Assembly: GCA_963680875.1 (NCBI GenBank)
Contig: OY804576.1
Coordinates: forward strand, 73,847,668 to 73,911,667
From: Bathymodiolus brooksi
Lineage: Eukaryota > Mollusca > Bivalvia > Mytilida > Modiolidae
Direction: 5' to 3'
Length of the DNA: 64,000 nucleotides
Positions 21,042 to 36,000 of the stretch are shown here, piece by piece; the stretch's first letter is position 1, and each line of letters starts with the position of its first letter. The notes under the pieces were generated by a model that saw only the letters and a program-made list of their open reading frames with translations, searched no databases and was not told the origin of the DNA. The position numbers were made by a program, and so were the translations under genes.

Positions 21042-24000
21042 GTAAGTTATAGATTTAACTATAGTTTACCACTTAACAATCCAAGTATTAACTATTTTTT
21101 CACTTGTGGGATTCCTTGTTTTTTAATCGTGAAAATATTATATATTTACTTGTACTGAAAGAAACGGAAAACACCAGCCCCGGTTAGATTTGTTTTATTC
21201 GGTTGAAAAATGTTTCAATACCGTTTCTATTTCTTTGGGCCCATCAAACTAGTTTAGCGCTGCCACTTTTATTGAAATGCCTGTACGAAGACAAGAAATT
21301 GAGCGGTCATGTATTTGTGTGTTAAGAGTACCGATTTTACCTCTTTCTATGTTTTTTTGGAACTGTTCCGACAGTGTGGTATTTTTTGTTTGTTTGTTTT
21401 TCACGTTTTCACATCTATGTTATCAGATTTCATCTGTAAAACTTGCATCTATTTAAATATCCCTTGAAGATAATCATTACCATTCGAACTTTTCTGCTAC
21501 TGGTTTGTGTATTTCTATCAATATAGACATACTGTTGCTTTCTTAAGATTAAAAAAAGTTCAAGAATTTATTTTTCTTATTTCCAAGCGGTATTGTAGTT
21601 GGAATTACATTTATCTAAAACAAAAAGCCATGTATTAAAACATTTTTGTATATATAATTGACGACAGATTAGGCTTAAAAATGCAGAACAGATTTCGATA
21701 TAAACCAGAGAGCGTTAGATGATCATTTCCAGAGGCGTAGGAGTGAACCGGAGAGTTGGGGAACGCTTTAAGAGTGGACCGGGAAGTAGGGGACAAGCTG
21801 TGAGGTTGGACCGGAAAGTGGTGGTAAGATTTTGAAGTAGACCGGAAAGTTGGCGGAAGCTCCATGAGGGGACAAGAAGTGTGTCTAAGCTTTCAAAACC
21901 GACAAGCAAAAAAAAAGGGTCATTTGGTTTCAAAGCATGCTGATGAAGGGAACATTTGTTGCTTCCATGCTAAAAACTCAGCTTTTTCTAAAGTTTGGCC
22001 AAGAAAGTGGGATGGGGCATGTGCCCCCTTTCCCCCACCACCGGTTCCTACGCCCTTAATTTTATCAATGCATTTACAATAAAGTAACGAGCGTTATTTA
22101 ATATATCAAGTGTATTTTATTCCCCTTTTCAACATGTTTTGTCGTTATTTAACATATGTGTTTCTTCTTTTTTCTCAACAGGTGTGACAGTGGCGAGTTA
22201 TAAAAGAGTCTGTTATCATACTAACTGGGCTCAGTATAGACCAGACCCGTTCAAATTCAAACCGGAAGACATAGACCCTCATCTATGTACTCATATCATA
22301 TACGCATTCGCAGAAGTAACCGGAAACACAATCACGCCTTACGAGTGGAATGACGAAAGTACTGATTGGTCAACAGGTAAAATATATATTACGCACTATT
22401 CAAATTAAAAACAAGCATCTAGATGAAATACTTGGTCAACTGATAAAATATATATTACGCAGTATTCAAATTAAAACCAAGCATCTGCATGAAATACAAT
22501 ACAATATTCAACATCGATTAGGGAAGCCCAAAATATGCAGAAGGAAAAAAAACTAAGGCATAGTCATGTGAATGATAATCTTTTCAATAAATTGTATACC
22601 AAGCGCTAGCTTAAAGGTCAAACCTATTCTTGTCTCGGTACATATGTGGATTTTTCTTTCGGTGTATCAACATAAAAAAATGTAAATATAAGATTTTACA
22701 ACATTTCTATAAACATTTGATAGAATGTAGCTTCTAAGTTTGTTAATTATCATAAAACTACCGTTTTCCAAAGTATATATCTGACTTGCTGCAGGTCGGT
22801 TTTCTCCGGGTACTCCGGTTTCATCCACTATTAAAACTGACCACCATGATATGACTGAAATATCGTTGAAGTTAAGTGACCCTAACGCTAACATAAATGT
22901 TGACAATAGCTGGTGTTTTCCGCATAAGTTTCCACCGATCTATCAAATAGTTGGCAATGGCTTTGACAGAGGTGGTGGCACATCCGTGTCTAAAATTTGA
23001 ATCTTAAAGGACATATATAAGCGAGTTAGCTATATCCAGATGTTACAATTGATTTGTAACATGAAGCCATGCAATAATGCATCTAGGTCGATTATTGCAC
23101 AGCTCTCCGAGAGTAATGCAACTACAGTCCAGATTTAAAGTCTTCAATATCTCGTATCTGCGTGTATTATTTCATAGTTCCTTAGCTGTTACTTACCTTC
23201 TGGTATATAAACCATACAAAAGATCAAAGGAAAAGAATGCATTCATTTTACAACAGTAAATAGATCTATACTTAGGATCAGTTGACTTGACGACATGCTA
23301 CAAAGGTACATATTCTTGAAAGTTTATTCTGAGCTTGTAATATGAATGCATTCTATTCCTTTGATCTTTTTATGGTTTATATACCAGAAGGTAAGCAACA
23401 GCTAAGAACTATGAAATAATACACACAGATACGAGATATTACACACTTTAAATCCGGGCTGTAGTTTTATTACTCTCAGAGAGCCGTTCAATAATCAATG
23501 ACCTAGATGTGATATTGCATGGCTTCATGTTACAAATCATTTATACAACGGTTTTCGCTTTCGATTGTTTAACCGTTTAACTTTGAAAACCATGGTATAC
23601 ATTTTACATGTCCGACGTTCGTCCGGCTGAGTGATTCTATAGCATAGACATGACGGTTTATATATTGATATATATATATCATCTACAGGTAATTACGAGA
23701 AAGCCGCCAATTTGAAGAATGATAATCCAGATCTTAAGATTTTACTGGCCATAGGTGGATGGAACCATGGAGTAGAAACTTTTTCAGCCCTGGTAGACAA
23801 CGCAGCCGACATGGAGACATTTGCTGACAATGTTATTAAATTTCTAAGGAGGATCAACTTTGACGGTTTAGACCTTGACTGGGAATATCCTGGAAGTAGA
23901 GGAAGCCCTCCTGAGGATAAACAACGATTTACTCAGTATTGCCAGGTGATAAGTTAAAACTAATATATAGTTGTTTTTAGGAGAGCTCATGTCTTATTTG

Positions 24001-27000
24001 CGTTATTTTTGTTTGTCTGCGTATTGTGGTGTACAACACATATTGTGTTGTGTTTTTGCTTTGATTTCCTTTGTCTTGTGCAACCTACATTGCCATATTC
24101 TCTGGATTGTCCATTTTTGATTGCCCCATCGGTATTCTTTAACGTTTAGATAGGATTGTTGTCAACAATAAACATGTGCATAACTATGACGATAGGACTG
24201 ATGTGTTCTAGATTGATATACATTTTAACAGAATTTAAGCAAACATTTTCTTAAAATTAGATGTATTTTGATTTTTATATATTTTTATTTTTTGGGACAC
24301 GCTAACATCTTACAACATCCCGTGACCGTCCAGTCATATGCAAGCCAGTTGAATATACTGACAAATCGGTCAATAGACTAGCTCTCAAAGTGTGCTCGTA
24401 TTAACTCTCAGGGTTTTTGTTTGGTTGGTTGAATATATAAACCCTAACATGAGAAAATATTAGATGTCGTTGGGTGCAAATGTATGGTAAAGAAAACAAA
24501 ATACAACAAATATATAATTTTGATAAAAATGTAGGGGAAAAAATACATAAAATACAAAATTTCTTGATATCTTTAGCATAAATTGTGTAGTGTTACATAT
24601 TTCCAGAGAGAAAAAAAGACGCAGTTGCTTCTCTTTATTTGCAAATTCACTATATATATATAATTGTTTCTTCAGATATTAAGGAATGCTTTTGAAACTG
24701 AGTCACAATCAAGTGGGCTACCTCGATTACTACTTACAGCTGCCGTCGCGGCTGGAGAGGGTACAGTCATGTCAGGTTACGAGATTGATCTAATCGCCAA
24801 GTAAGTAATGTTGTCGTTATGTCTTGTACCCAGCATGTTGCTTTTTTTTCTTTCTTTTTTGTGTGTGTGGATTTTTAAAGCACCCAATGATTTACTTGTA
24901 ATAAACACACCGTACAACAGACCTGCATCATTTCAATCAAAATCCGACGGATACGACCATGAACCGTTGTTGATATTGCCAATCAATCAATCATAGTTTT
25001 GTTTCAAAGAATCTTGCTAGAAACAAAAAATTTGGTCTTCATTTTCCATGATAATTACTTACAAGTAAACTGATAAAATAGCGTTGTAGGTATGTATGCA
25101 GCTTGAATAAACAGTAAATAGCAAAATTGCTGCTAGCAGCATTAAGACTGATGATGATAAGAACAAGGTTGCTATTCCACATACTGACATCTTACATCAT
25201 ACCAACCTATAATACACAAACCAGACAGTCTCAGCCACACATATGCTGTCATCTACTGTCAACAGGTATCTCGATCAGGTCTCAGCCACACATATGCTGT
25301 CATCTACTGTCAACAGGTATCTCGATCAGGTCTCAGCAACACATATGCTGTCATCTACTGTCAACAGGTATCTCGATCAGGTCTCAGTAACACATATGCT
25401 GTCATCTACTGTCAACAGGTATCTCGATCAGGTCTCAGTAACACATATGCTGTCATCTACTGTCAACAGGTATCTCGATCAGGTCTCAGTAACACATATC
25501 CTGTCATCTACTGTCAACAGGTATCTCGATCAGGTCTCAATAACACATATACTGTCGGACAAATGTGAGTCGATTCTACTGTTTATTATTGAAACTGTGT
25601 TCTGCCCTGTCCAATATAAAATGTTGATAACATTGACAATATAAAACAAGGTCTGTCCATATACAAAAAGTCTATAATTGTAAGTTCTGTCACACAAAAA
25701 ATGAATTGTAATAATGTATTAAGGCTGAAAGGGAGAAAGTTTTTTATTTCATAAATCACGAACAGAAAGATGGTCTTAACTAAAATGAAATTTAAGAATG
25801 CTCTTTTTCTGGTGTCCGATATAATCTTTGAAGCAACGAACAATTATTATTTGTTAAAGTTATAGGATTTGTAATTAAAATGAAAATAATATACCAGAAA
25901 ACTTGAAATAATGAATACCACAAATACAGCTAGGTCTAGTTCATATTTTGGCCTACACATAGAAATTGACAACGACAGCCGGTTGAGATCGTGAGTTTAC
26001 GACAAAAGAGATGATTTCAATTTTCACAATGTGAAATATCTATTCATATGAAATGTGAAGCATAAATATCGCAGTTTATACGATATTCCAGAAGTTATGG
26101 TTACTATCTGGATTTTTTTGACAGGGGGTTGCTTCTAAACAAGGCAACTAAAGAACCAAGTCGTCACCACGTTCGCAAACATGACTTGGCTAACCGTTAC
26201 AGAATGTCTGTGTCACAGATGACCAATGAAATGTTTCATTTTCATGGCCACAATCACTTACCCTCCTCGTTTATCATCACCGGAAAAGTAACATAATAAA
26301 CACGACGAGTGCAACTAGTGGAGCAGGAACTGCTTATTTTCTCGGTGCATCTGAGTTCATCCCGGTTTTTATTGGTATTCGTGTTACCCAATCATTAGTT
26401 TTCTCTTTACTGTCATGTGACGTTATTTGTCTTTTCTTCTTTTCTCATTTGTCCGTTGTTTTTTCTGATCTTCGATTTACGGCTTTTGGTTAATCTTCTG
26501 GTATCTTCAAACATTTCCAAGTGACGTAAGTCTCACTAGTGACGTAAGTCTCACCTGTTTAAGATTGTAGCCCTTTTACCAACATTCAAGATACAAATAT
26601 TACAGTGGCGGATTCAAGGGGGGAGGGCTTACCCCCCGCCGTCGAAAAAGTCAAGCACATATATTAACATACGCTTTTCAAGGCTAGTTAACGTCACGAT
26701 ATGGCTTTTAATCGAATGGTTTCGATCTGTGTGATGAAAGTTAAAGAAAATAGAAATTAATTTCTTTGTATTGAATTAATCTTCAAAGAGGTTATTATAA
26801 GTAATTATGCTAAATCAAATTTCAAGTTTATTTGAAGTTTTTATGAATGTATTGTCAAAATACCAATTAATCAGGTATTGTCTTAAACCGTTATATAAAC
26901 ATGTCTAGTGTCACAATTTCATATAGGTATAACCACCAACACCTGTAAATTGAGGCTCTTTCAAGGAAATTCTTTTTTAAATATCATTTATTTTTACAAA

Positions 27001-30000
27001 AAAATTAAAGGCAAATGTTGCTGTATTACAAACAAAAAAACAACAACAAAAATACACGAGTTTCCGTTTTGAAAATATATGAATACAGCATATTTTAAAC
27101 TCTAAATGAAAATATGAACTTAAAAAAATATCGCCGAACGAAGGGAGGCTCGAAAATTGTTGGGGTATTTCGTGTGAATAATCACGATTTTACGCCAAAA
27201 AATCATATTTTTTCCAATTTTAGGGGGGCGGGCGACGGGTGCGCACCTGCTTGACCACTTTACCAAACTGCCAAAACACACATACACCAGACCAGAAGAA
27301 GCTGATGTAACTTCTTTGTTGAATTCCATTTGCAACTTTGATTTTGTCGTAACCATTGTTATTGTTCAAATGTGCCTGGCTTTTAAGAAAGGGCTCAGCG
27401 GATCACTAGATTTAGATTAAACTTATTTTATTGTTAACTATATAACATTTGGATCGGACACAAGTTATTCCAACTTACAAAGGTCCTCTACAAGATCACT
27501 ACAAGAGAGATCACTTGACATAGGCAGACTCTTAAAAAGCGTAAATTTAATTCAGAGCTCACTAGACTGCAGAGCAAATGTTGAACAATTCAACCACCAG
27601 TGTTTTGAGAGGAGTGCTAAAATATGTGAACCGCTAGACATAGAGGTTAAAAAACCTAGAAAATGCGGGAGACAAATAATGTTGGAGCAGAGTCCGGAAG
27701 ACTACTTTAGGAAGTCAATAACTGTACCCTTTCTCTACTGTACGTTAAATGAAATGAAAACAAGGTTTACCGACCTACACGCCAGACGAGAACCGCTTTG
27801 GGACTACAGTTGGTTCCATCAATTATTGAAAATATTGCTCCATAGCTGAGACCCCCCCCCCCCCCCCCCCCGTCAACAGAGTCTCTGGATCCGCCCCTGA
27901 TTAATGTGATCGGAAAAAGACAATGCAGTTTTATGTCTAAAGCCAACTTGTTTTAATTTCAGGGAACTCGATTTTATTAACTTAATGGCATATGACTTAC
28001 ATGGAAGCTGGGAGGATTTTTTGGGTCACAACAGTCCACTGTACGCACGAAGTGATGAATCAGCAGAACAGAAAATATTTAACCAGGTCAACATAAGTAT
28101 AAATTCTGGTTTATATATACAGTCAAACCTGTATTAAGAGGTCACATTTGGAACAAAGAAAATGTGGTATTTTAAGGCAGGTGACTTCCTAACAGAGGTT
28201 CAATTCATTTGAAATTAAGAAAAGGGTGATCTTTTATTACAGATGACTGCTTAATAGAGGTGACCTCATGGGAACGTTTGACTGTATGTACCTTTGAGTT
28301 ATTTATGCCGGCCACACAGGCTTTAACTCAAGTATAATATCTGTGTTTAGTTTCCTTACGTGGCAAGGTATTACCTTGAATAATAAAGCTATATTTTTGA
28401 TAAATCGAATTTGGCTGAATTAAATGATTCGTCATTGTGCTAAGTGAGTAGATGCTGAAGTGTGGGTTCTAATCCAGATCAGAGAATTTAATCACTGTTG
28501 GGTTGAAATTTCGGAAATACTTATAAAATATTTAATACAAACCAGTATCGATGCGGGTTCCAGTGAGGTAGATACATTGTATCTCTTGTTTGAGACTATA
28601 TAGGTGTGTTTATGGGTCAAAGTTTTCCTTCAAATGAAAAAAAAAATGTTTGAGCTGGAAAAAAGGGGGTATTGGTGTATATCGCCAATTTCATCAATTT
28701 TCAGCTGTATGCTGACTAACAGACTTGATATGGAAGAGAGACAAAGGAGTGCTTAGGGTAGAATTAACTAAATGAAGAAACCCCCGCCCTCTTGTTGTTG
28801 TCTTGAAGTGGGAAGAAGAGTTTGAAGATACCAAAGGGGCAATCAGAATCCGTATATCGAAGAAGAACAGACAACACAATGGCCAAAAGAAAAAGCACAA
28901 AAGGACAAACAATGATCTACAAAACATACATATAAAACTAAAGATCGAGTAACACGAACCCCACTAAAAACCGGGGGTGAACTCAGGTGCTCCAAAAGGG
29001 TAAGCAGTTCCTGCTCCACTAGTGGATAATGGCACTCAAAGACATGTCAGTGGCATGGGTCTTGTTGTCAGAAGTCAAAGATCGTATACCCCTACACCCC
29101 TAATTGATAAAAAGACTTGTTTATGTCTGTCCTTTGATTTATGACTTCTAATTACCCCCCTTTGGTATCTTCAAACTTTTCTTGAGCAGAAGTTTGACAC
29201 ATGTTTCATTACTGAATGTAATAAAACATGTTACTTATATGTTAATCATACGCCTTGTTGCAGGATTTTGCAGTACAAATGTGGCTCAATGGAGGAACAC
29301 CAAAGGATAAACTTATTGTTGGTATGGGATTGTATGGTAGGTCATTCGAGATGGCTTCCAGTGACCACCGCTTAGGAGCACCGGCATCAGGAGCAGGAAC
29401 AGCTGGAAAATACACCAGGGAAGCTGGGTTCCTGTCTTATTATGAGGTAGATTTCCAAATGGTTTTTTTCTACAATAGGCAGTGTAACATTATTTTGCAG
29501 GAAATATCCAAAACCGAAAAAAATCTCTTTATATAATGACATATAACATGTCTTGTACAGAATTAGAAAATTCGGCATACATACCGGGGTGAGAGGGGGT
29601 GGTAATTAGAGGGATGTGAGTGTCAAAACACTAAATGCTTATTTCTGTTAGAAAATGATGGGATGTTATTTTGTTTGTATTGCACTACGGTTTATTTTAT
29701 ACAAAAGTTTTATAAAAACATATTTATGGAATAGCGAAACCTGATTTTTTTTTTACAATATTTTTGGAATATGAAACAAACAAAATAACCCGATGTTGGA
29801 GATACACATTGCGTATTATTGGTATATAAAATTGCAGCAAAACAAATAATGATCTTTGTCAACTAACATAAAAAAAAAAAAAAAGTTATAAAATCATAAA
29901 ATTTTATTATAAAGCAAACTCCAAAATGAAGGAATCATAAGTAAAATGTATATACACATCATAAAAAAATGATATAAATGTAAACGATCTAGAAAGAAAA

Positions 30001-33000
30001 CCCACCTGAAAACCCAAAAGTAGAAGAGCAATCCTTTTATAGCTGATCTTCATTTGACAGTTAAAATGATTGTGATGTACATTTAAAAAGTATCGAAAAC
30101 GGTTTCCGGATGAACCCAGCTACTCGTTCTAACATACAGACCAGCATACTCTTCCTTTCTATCCGATTATACCCTAAATATATGATTTCTTTCTCATAGC
30201 TGTGGGAGAGTCAAGAAGGTGTTGAGTAATCTTATTAACACTATCATCAGTATGTCCGTTATAATAACAGAAAAAACAACAGATAAACTAAAAACACACA
30301 CAGGGCTCTCATGCAGATCATTTTAAAATTAGTTGAAAGGGCTTTTATTCAAACCATCTGTTTTCTGAAATAGTTATTAAGTTATATTGTGCTTAACATT
30401 GATAATGTAGAAATAGTGGCCAGGTGGAAGACATAGCACACGACCCGAGGTATCATCTCCCATGGTCATACTATGAGTCAATAGTGATTGCACAACTACT
30501 GTTCAAACTTACAGGAAGTATAATCATATGAAATAGTATATCTTTACAAAACTTCTAAAAAAAAGTAGGGTTTAGAAACATACACACGAAGCACGACTGG
30601 AAAAAAGTTTAGACAATTCTACTATTTACGAAAGACCAACTCCTGTCATTATATACAATCTGCATTTATTTGAAATTTGACAAGACATTACAGTACGTCA
30701 AGCCTTAGTAGAGAGTGATTGGTTCCAGGGAAAAGAGTTTGAAGATACCAGAGGGATAACCATAATCCGTAAATCGAAGAAGAACATACAATGCAATGGC
30801 CAAAAGAAAAAATACAAAAGTACAAACAACGATTTACAAAACATACACATAAAACTTCCTAACTACATGTCTTTTATATTTTCGTTTAATGCATTTTAGA
30901 TTCGAATATGGAATATTGTTTTTATAGATTTGTGATAATCTAGCAAATGGCTGGACAAGAGGGTGGAATGATGAACAGAAAGTACCATATGCTTATAAAG
31001 GGGACCAATGGGTCGGATACGATGATTTTGAGAGCTTAGAAATTAAGGTGGGTGTAACACAATATAACTGAAATATTGTTAAAAGTGGCGTTAAACACCA
31101 TATACCTAACCCTGTAAATAATTTTATTTCGTGTAAATAAATATGCAGATCATTTGCATTTGAATTGCATGCATTGTTTCTAGGTATTGTGCCCAATGTT
31201 CCCTATGTCTCTGAATTGTTCATTCTTGGTTGCCCTTTCATTTTCTTTCCTAACCAAAATTTATAATACTGGGTTGGCATTAGTTGAATTTCTCAGTGAT
31301 AATTGCTACATTTTTGCAAAATGTCTGCCAGAATTTACTACTTGGTGTTATTCAGCAAACATTTAATGATTATTTTTTAAATATTGCAAAATATTTACAT
31401 ATTTCCTAGAAATTGAGCGTCCTTGATAACATGTATATTTATCACATTACAGAATGTCCATTACTTAATTTTCCAATAAAACAAGTTTAAATATTACACC
31501 AATACTTACTTGATGTACTTTTTGTAGTCAACACCACACGAGATATGTCACACATTCTCTCTTTACATGTATATACTTTCTGTCATTACATTAAAGAAAA
31601 TACCAATTTACAAAGCAATACTAAATTATTAAACTTTACATGATTTTTCAGGCTAACTATGTAAAGACTAACGGATTAGGGGGCTATATGGTGTGGGCAA
31701 TCGATTTAGATGATATAAATGGACAGTGCGGGTATGGCATAAACCCTCTGCAAACCAAACTTAAACAGCTCTTCTCAGACGGTACTGTTGTAACACAACC
31801 ACCAACTACTGCACAGCCAACACAACCACCAACTACTGCACAGCCAACACAACCACCAACTACAGCACAGCCAACACAACCACCAACTACAGCACAGCCA
31901 ACACAACCACTATCTACTGCACAGCCAACACAAGCACCAACCTCACAAAGTCCAACTGAATGCGGAGGTATGTAACTTTTTATTGTTGTTTCAGAGAGGA
32001 TTCAAGTGATTAATGAAATTTACAATACTTTCATCTATTTAGAAAGACCTAGTATGACCTCACGAATGTGACATTGGAAGGGTAAATAAATCAATTGCAG
32101 GTTTTCTGGAGGTTCTGATCTATGCGATTTACAAATCAGAAAAACAAAAGTCTTCTTCAAACATAAAGACCATGTGCCTAAAAACATACTTTTATTCCAG
32201 TACGCCACACTCTTAATAACACAAAAAAATCACTCATGTTGATGTTACTAAAATACAAATTTGTGCATTTCTTCGAAAAATTGCAATTCTAAGCCATGTT
32301 GGTTTTCAAATTGTCTATGAACAGTACCACAAAACATAATAATAAGATAATGTACGGTTGAAATATCATATTGTATGTGATTAATTGGTAATGATTTAAT
32401 TTCCATTTAACACGAAACTACAGTCTTCAATATTGGTCCAGTCCGAAATTTTGATGCTATTTTGGAATGAAATCTTCTTTGCCTGACATTTTGCAAACTA
32501 CAGAAGAATTGTAAAAATCGGTTTACTCGAAATTTTGCTGATGTCACATTTTAGGCTTAGTGCTTTTCAACTAAGTTTACTCCTGTTTTCTCTAAATTCG
32601 ATGTGTCGAAATTTCGGTTATCTCGAAGTAACTTTGCAGTCCCTAATATGCAAATCCATTCAAATTATGTTCATTATGTCAAAATCATAAATCGAATCAA
32701 TTAAAAAACTGTCAATGTGCCAACAGCATGAAGTCCGGTGTCTACCGCATCAGGTGAGATTATATTTTGATAACTGTCATTTATAATTTGTAAAGAAAAC
32801 AAATAGATCTCTTAATTTAAGCATCGAAGTGATAATCGCATTGCGGTATTTGTTATTAGTTTATTGTTATTCAGAGAGATTTTTGTTTAAATTTCATATA
32901 GCATTCCCGATCTGTGTTGTGGCAACAGATCGCTATGATTTGTGAGGTAAACATATAAAAAAGTTTGTAACAGGTCAAATAGACAATCTTTTATGTTCGT

Positions 33001-36000
33001 GTCGCTTAGCAGTAATACGATGGGTGTCACTAGTGCAGCAGGTGCTGTTTACCCGTCCGGAACTTTTGAGTTCACCTGGGTTTTTAGTTGGGTTTGTGTT
33101 GCTCAGTCTTTAATATTTTGTCGGATATTTTGTCCTTTCTCTTTTGGCTATTGTATTGTCTGTCATTCTTAGTAGATTTGAAGTATCTAATTACCTCTTT
33201 ATCTCACCTCACCTCATTTATCCTCTGCACCATCAAAGATCCTGATGCACTGCCTCCATTTGTCTCTGTCTTTGGCTAATGTCTTTACTCTTGATGAGCT
33301 TGTGCGTCTCTGTCTTTGGCTACCGTCTTCACTCTTGACGAGCTTGTTTGTCTCTATCTTTGGCTACTGTCTTTACTCTTGACAAGCTTGTTTGTCTCTT
33401 TCTTTGGCTACTGTGTTTACTCTTGACAAGCTTGTTTGTCTCTATCTTTGGCTACTGTCTTTACTCTTGACGAGCTTGTTTGTCTCTGTCTTTGGCTACT
33501 GTGTTTACTCTTGACAAGCTTGTTTGTCTCTGTCTTTGGCTACTGTCTTTACTCTTGACGAGCTTGTTTGTCTCTATCTTTGGCTACCGTCTTTACTCTT
33601 GACAAGCTTGTTTGTCTCTGTCGTTGGCTACTGTCTTTACTCTTAACGAGCGTGTTTGTCTTTGTCTTTGGCTACTGTCTTTACTCTTGACAAGCTTGTT
33701 TTTCTCTGTCTGGCTACTGTCTTTACTCTTGACAAGCTTGTTTGTCTCTATCTTTGGCTACCGTCTTTACTCTTGACAAGCTTGTTTGTCTCTGTCGTTG
33801 GCTACTGTCTTTACTCTTAACGAGCGTGTTTGTCTTTGTCTTTGGCTACTGTCTTTACTCTTGACAAGCTTGTTTTTCTCTGTCTGGCTACTGTCTTTAC
33901 TCTTGACAAGCTTGTTTGTCTCTGTCTTTACTCTTGACAAGCTTGTTTGTCTCTGTCTTTGGCTACTGTCTTTACTCTTGACAAGCTTGTTTGTCTCTGT
34001 CTTTGGCTACTGTCTTTACTCTTAACGAGCTTGTTTGTCTTTGTCTTTGGCTACTGTCTTTACTCTTAACGAGCTTGTTTGTCTTTGTCTTTGGCTACTG
34101 TCTTTACTCTTGACAAGCTTGCTTGTCTCTGTCTTTGGCTACTGTCTTTACTCTTGACAAGCTTGTTTGTCTCTGTCTTTGGCTACTGTCTTTACTCTTA
34201 ACGAACTTGTTTGTCTTTGTCTTTGGCTACTGTCTTTACTCTTGACAAGCTTGTTTTTCTCTGTCTGGCTACTGTCTTTACTCTTGACAAGTTTGTTTGT
34301 CTCTGTCTTTGGCTACTGTCTTTACTCTTAACGAGCTTGTTTGTCTCTGTCTTTGGCTACTGTCTTTACTCTTGACAAGCTTGTTTGTCTTTGTCTCTGT
34401 CTTTGGCTACTGTCTTTACTCTTACCGAGCTTGTTTGTCTCTGTCTTTGGCTACTGTCTTTACTCTTGACAAGCTTGTTTGTCTCTGTCGTTGGCTACTG
34501 TCTTTACTCTTGACAAGCTTGTTTGTCTCTGTCTTTGGCTACTGTCTTTACTCTTGACCAGCTTGTTTGTCTCTGTCTTTGGCTACTGTGTTTACTCTTG
34601 ACGAGCTTGTTTTTCTCTGTCTTTGGCTACTGTCTTTACTCTTGACAAGCTTGTTTTTCTCTGTCTGGCTACTGTCTTTACTCTTGACAAGCTTGTTTGT
34701 CTCTGTCTTTGGCTACTGTCTTTACTCTTACCGAGCTTGTTTGTCTCTGTCTTTGGCTACTGTCTTTACTCTTGACAAGCTTGTTTGTCTCTGTCGTTGG
34801 CTTCTGTCTTTACTCTTGACAAGCTTGTTTGTCTCTGTCTTTGGCTACTGTCTTTACTCTTGACCAGCTTGTTTGTCTCTGTCTTTGGCTACTGTGTTTA
34901 CTCTTGACGAGCTTGTTTGTCTCTGTCTTTGGCTACTGTCTTTACTCTTGACGAGCTTGTTTGTCTCTGTCGTTGGCTACTGTCTTTACTCTTGACAAGC
35001 TTGTTTGTCTCTGTCTTTGGCTACTGTCTTTACTCTTGACGAGCTTGTTTGTCTCTGTCTTTGGCTACTGTGTTTACTCTTGACGAGATTGTTTGTCTCT
35101 GTCTTTGACTACTGTCTTTACTCTTGACAAGCTTGTTTGTCTCTGTCTTTGGCTACTGTCTTTACTCTTGACAAGCTTGTTTGTCTCTGTCTTTGGCTAC
35201 TGTCTTTACTCTTGACGAGCTTGTTTGTCTCTCTCTTTGACTACTGTCTTTACTCTTGACGAGCTTGTTTGTCTCTGTCTTTGGCTACTGTCTTTACTCT
35301 TGACGAGCTTGTTTGTCTCTTTCTGTTTCTACAGTCCTTCTCCAAGTTTTTTTTTTGGTCGTCCAACTTTACGCTTCCCTTCAGGTTGCCATGTCAATGC
35401 TGTTGTACAAATCCTATTGTTATCCATACGTAAGACATGGCCTATCCAGCTCCATCTTTTTTGTGTGTATTAATTTCCCTTTCTTTCGTTGTTTCAGCTC
35501 TACGGTGTAATTTCCCATTTGATTATTCAGATATTGTGTCTGGCCATCTTATTCTTAATATTTGTCTAAGACATCTATTTTGAAGCGTGTCTAGCTTCTT
35601 TTTGTCTTTGTTCTATTTTGAAGCGTGTCTAGCTTCTTTTTATCTTTGTTCTATTTTGAAGCGTGTCTAGCTTCTTTTTATCTTTGTTCTATTTTGGAGC
35701 GTGTCTAAATTCTTTTTGTCTTGTTCTGTTGTTTTTTCAAGTTTCACTGCCGTAAGTTAGAATTGATATATTGACTATTAAAAAGTTTTATTTTTGTCTT
35801 TATTGAAAATATTGAGGAGTTCCAAAATTTTCTTACTATGCTAAATTGGACTTTTTTTCCCTAGCCCCTATTTTGTTGTTTTCGTCACAGTCTCCTTTAT
35901 ATGTTACTATTCCTCATTGATAAGTAAAGATATCTACCACTTGCACTTGTTCATCCTTAAATAATTCATTGGGTACCTTCAAACTGTTCTTTATATAGAC

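Noticed and set aside
25229..25556. CRISPR-like array of regular repeats (also at 37415-37645 and 52473-53250)
   Set aside because: Units are contiguous without unique spacers, the context is intronic in an animal genome, and no cas genes are present.
25127..25644. Two overlapping repeat-protein frames in chitinase A intron 4
   Set aside because: Frames over the 51-bp minisatellite; no splice-supported role and shifted phases are equally open.
33786..35473. Several Leu/Ser/Val-rich frames resembling membrane proteins
   Set aside because: They arise from the pyrimidine-rich 44-bp array; frames break wherever the unit shortens and there is no family match.
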